A stretch of 64,000 nucleotides of DNA from Hydrocurvibacter sp036169815. GTDB taxonomy: Bacteria; Campylobacterota; Campylobacteria; Campylobacterales; Sulfurimonadaceae. The translations under genes and the position numbers were made by a program. The stretch spans positions 1-64,000 of the forward strand of contig JAVHOA010000120.1 of the NCBI GenBank assembly GCA_036169815.1, written 5' to 3'. The first letter of the stretch is position 1, and every line of letters begins with the position of its first letter. This document shows, piece after piece, positions 63,650 to 64,000 of the stretch. The notes under the pieces are model-generated. The model was not told where the DNA came from and did no database searches. It saw only the letters and a list, made by a program, of their open reading frames with translations.

Positions 63650-63728
63650 TTTTTATCCTTGTAATTTTAGTGACAAAATCATACCAAATAGTTTGTTACA
63701 TGTAAGCCATATAAAACGATATTGCTAC

Positions 63729-63734
63729 TATAAT
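63729..63734 (+). promoter_or_regulatory. Candidate -10 of the CinA-like gene
   Basis: TATAAT lies 35 bases before the ATG at 63769. A TTACATGTAA copy (63696-63705) lies just upstream of where a -35 would be. Confidence 0.45.
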
Positions 63735-63768
63735 CATTGACTTTTATAAAGCAACAAAGGATTTCTAC

Positions 63769-64000
63769 ATGTACAACTTTTATGCCGTAATTATTGGGAC
63801 AGAAATACTCAATGCAAGACGAGAGGATAAACATTTTTGTTTTATTCGCAATCTTTTAAACTCCTATGGGCACACTCTTTTTTCAAGCTTTATTATTAAA
63901 GATGACAAGCAACTCATAAGAGATGTGTATGAGCTTGTCAAAAAAGATGACAAAGCGATCCTTTTTAGTTTTGGAGGTATCGGTTCTACGCCCGATGATC
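63769..64000 (+). CDS. MoaB/CinA-type molybdopterin-binding domain protein (partial)
   Basis: Only the first 77 codons are in the window. They read MYNFYAVIIGTEILNARREDKH, then ...LFSSFIIKDDKQLIRDVYELV... and AILFSFGGIGSTPDD. The GTEIL start and the GGIGSTPDD motif mark the MoCF/CinA N-terminal fold. CinA N-domain proteins act on NAD derivatives or bind molybdopterin. The AAAGGA site is well placed. The gene runs off the right edge, so its length and any C-terminal domain are unknown. Confidence 0.8.
   Translation, partial: MYNFYAVIIGTEILNARREDKHFCFIRNLLNSYGHTLFSSFIIKDDKQLIRDVYELVKKDDKAILFSFGGIGSTPDD

Larger units (their letters stand above)
4856..63705. repeat. Dispersed family of the iterated palindrome TTACATGTAA
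   Basis: Exact copies, by eye, start at 4856, 4878, 5387, 5984, 6523, 18558, 18791, 24115, 24136, 24181, 24203, 24224, 32494, 33462, 34007, 35893, 37631, 38936, 46187, 50744, 53165, 57261, 58472, 60003 and 63696. Sixteen lie in genes (nine read LHV, seven read TCK) and nine lie between genes. The core is often extended to CTTACATGTAAG or GCTTACATGTAAGC. About a dozen one-mismatch copies (for example near 14071, 19307, 28820, 37108, 41464, 44311, 52727, 62281) also occur. The motif is missing from 1-4808 and from 6533-18557. Confidence 0.85.

Overview
The window is a chromosomal segment of a Campylobacterota (epsilonproteobacterial) genome, most like free-living Sulfurospirillum/Sulfurimonas-type organisms. 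The evidence is low GC, a run of oxidative/reductive TCA genes (mdh, fumC, sucC, sucD, oorDABC, plus acnB) as in those genera, a large FlgL behind an epsilonproteobacterial-type sigma-54 promoter, a short NAGS-type ArgA, and the linked blocks aspS-adk and nadK-recN-tatD-mltD-rlpA-kdsC-lptC-lptA-engB-pbp2, which I recall from Campylobacter. Genus cannot be settled from the sequence alone.

Layout. 47-4808: a compact mobile element of about 4.75 kb with three tandem tyrosine recombinases and a small HTH/coiled-coil TnpC-like protein in one overlapping operon, bounded by a 12-bp inverted repeat and a 9-bp direct repeat. 4.9-5.2 kb: RNase P RNA. 5.3-7.5 kb: photolyase coupled to a DUF523-DUF1722 (RudS-type) tRNA desulfidase candidate. 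7.8-15.5 kb: mdh-fumC-sucC-sucD-HMA protein-oorDABC, a carbon-metabolism operon that contains a small metal-binding-type protein. 15.6-24.1 kb: envelope biogenesis and secretion (mltG, a 1051-aa AsmA/YhdP-like protein, a LolC/E-like permease, secA, lolA). 24.3-31.8 kb: acnB, ftsK, flgL. 31.8-36.2 kb: dTDP-rhamnose genes and galE. 36.4-41.8 kb: tRNA-Leu(CAA), YgjP-type peptidase, queC, a GMC oxidoreductase with a Tat-type partner, a small motility-like protein, ybeY, DUF475. 41.8-50.2 kb: a long minus-strand envelope operon (mltD, rlpA, hisB, kdsC, lptC, lptA, engB, argA, mreD-like, mrdA), preceded by recN, a previously untracked 58-aa membrane protein and tatD. 50.2-54.8 kb: recN, nadK, tex. 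54.9-60.1 kb: a plus-strand molybdate cluster (modA, a porin, modD, mop, modB, modC) with an operator-like palindrome at its promoter. 60.2-64 kb: aspS, adk, a 46-aa lipoprotein, a second long-form adk, an acidic 89-aa protein, and the start of a MoaB/CinA-domain gene.

Two things stand out. First, the 10-bp palindrome TTACATGTAA occurs 25 times by my reading, roughly a hundred-fold above what base composition would give. It is found both inside genes (only in the two stop-free frames, encoding LHV or TCK) and in intergenic clusters that look like terminators. It is absent from the recombinase element and from the TCA block. Second, the recombinase element combines features of Tn554-like (TnpA/TnpB/TnpC) and recombinase-in-trio elements and has recognisable ends. 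Other points of interest are a porin embedded in the molybdate operon, an HMA protein between sucD and oorD, two different adenylate kinases 150 bp apart, and two small genes (50008-50184 and 62515-62655) shorter than usual gene-calling limits.
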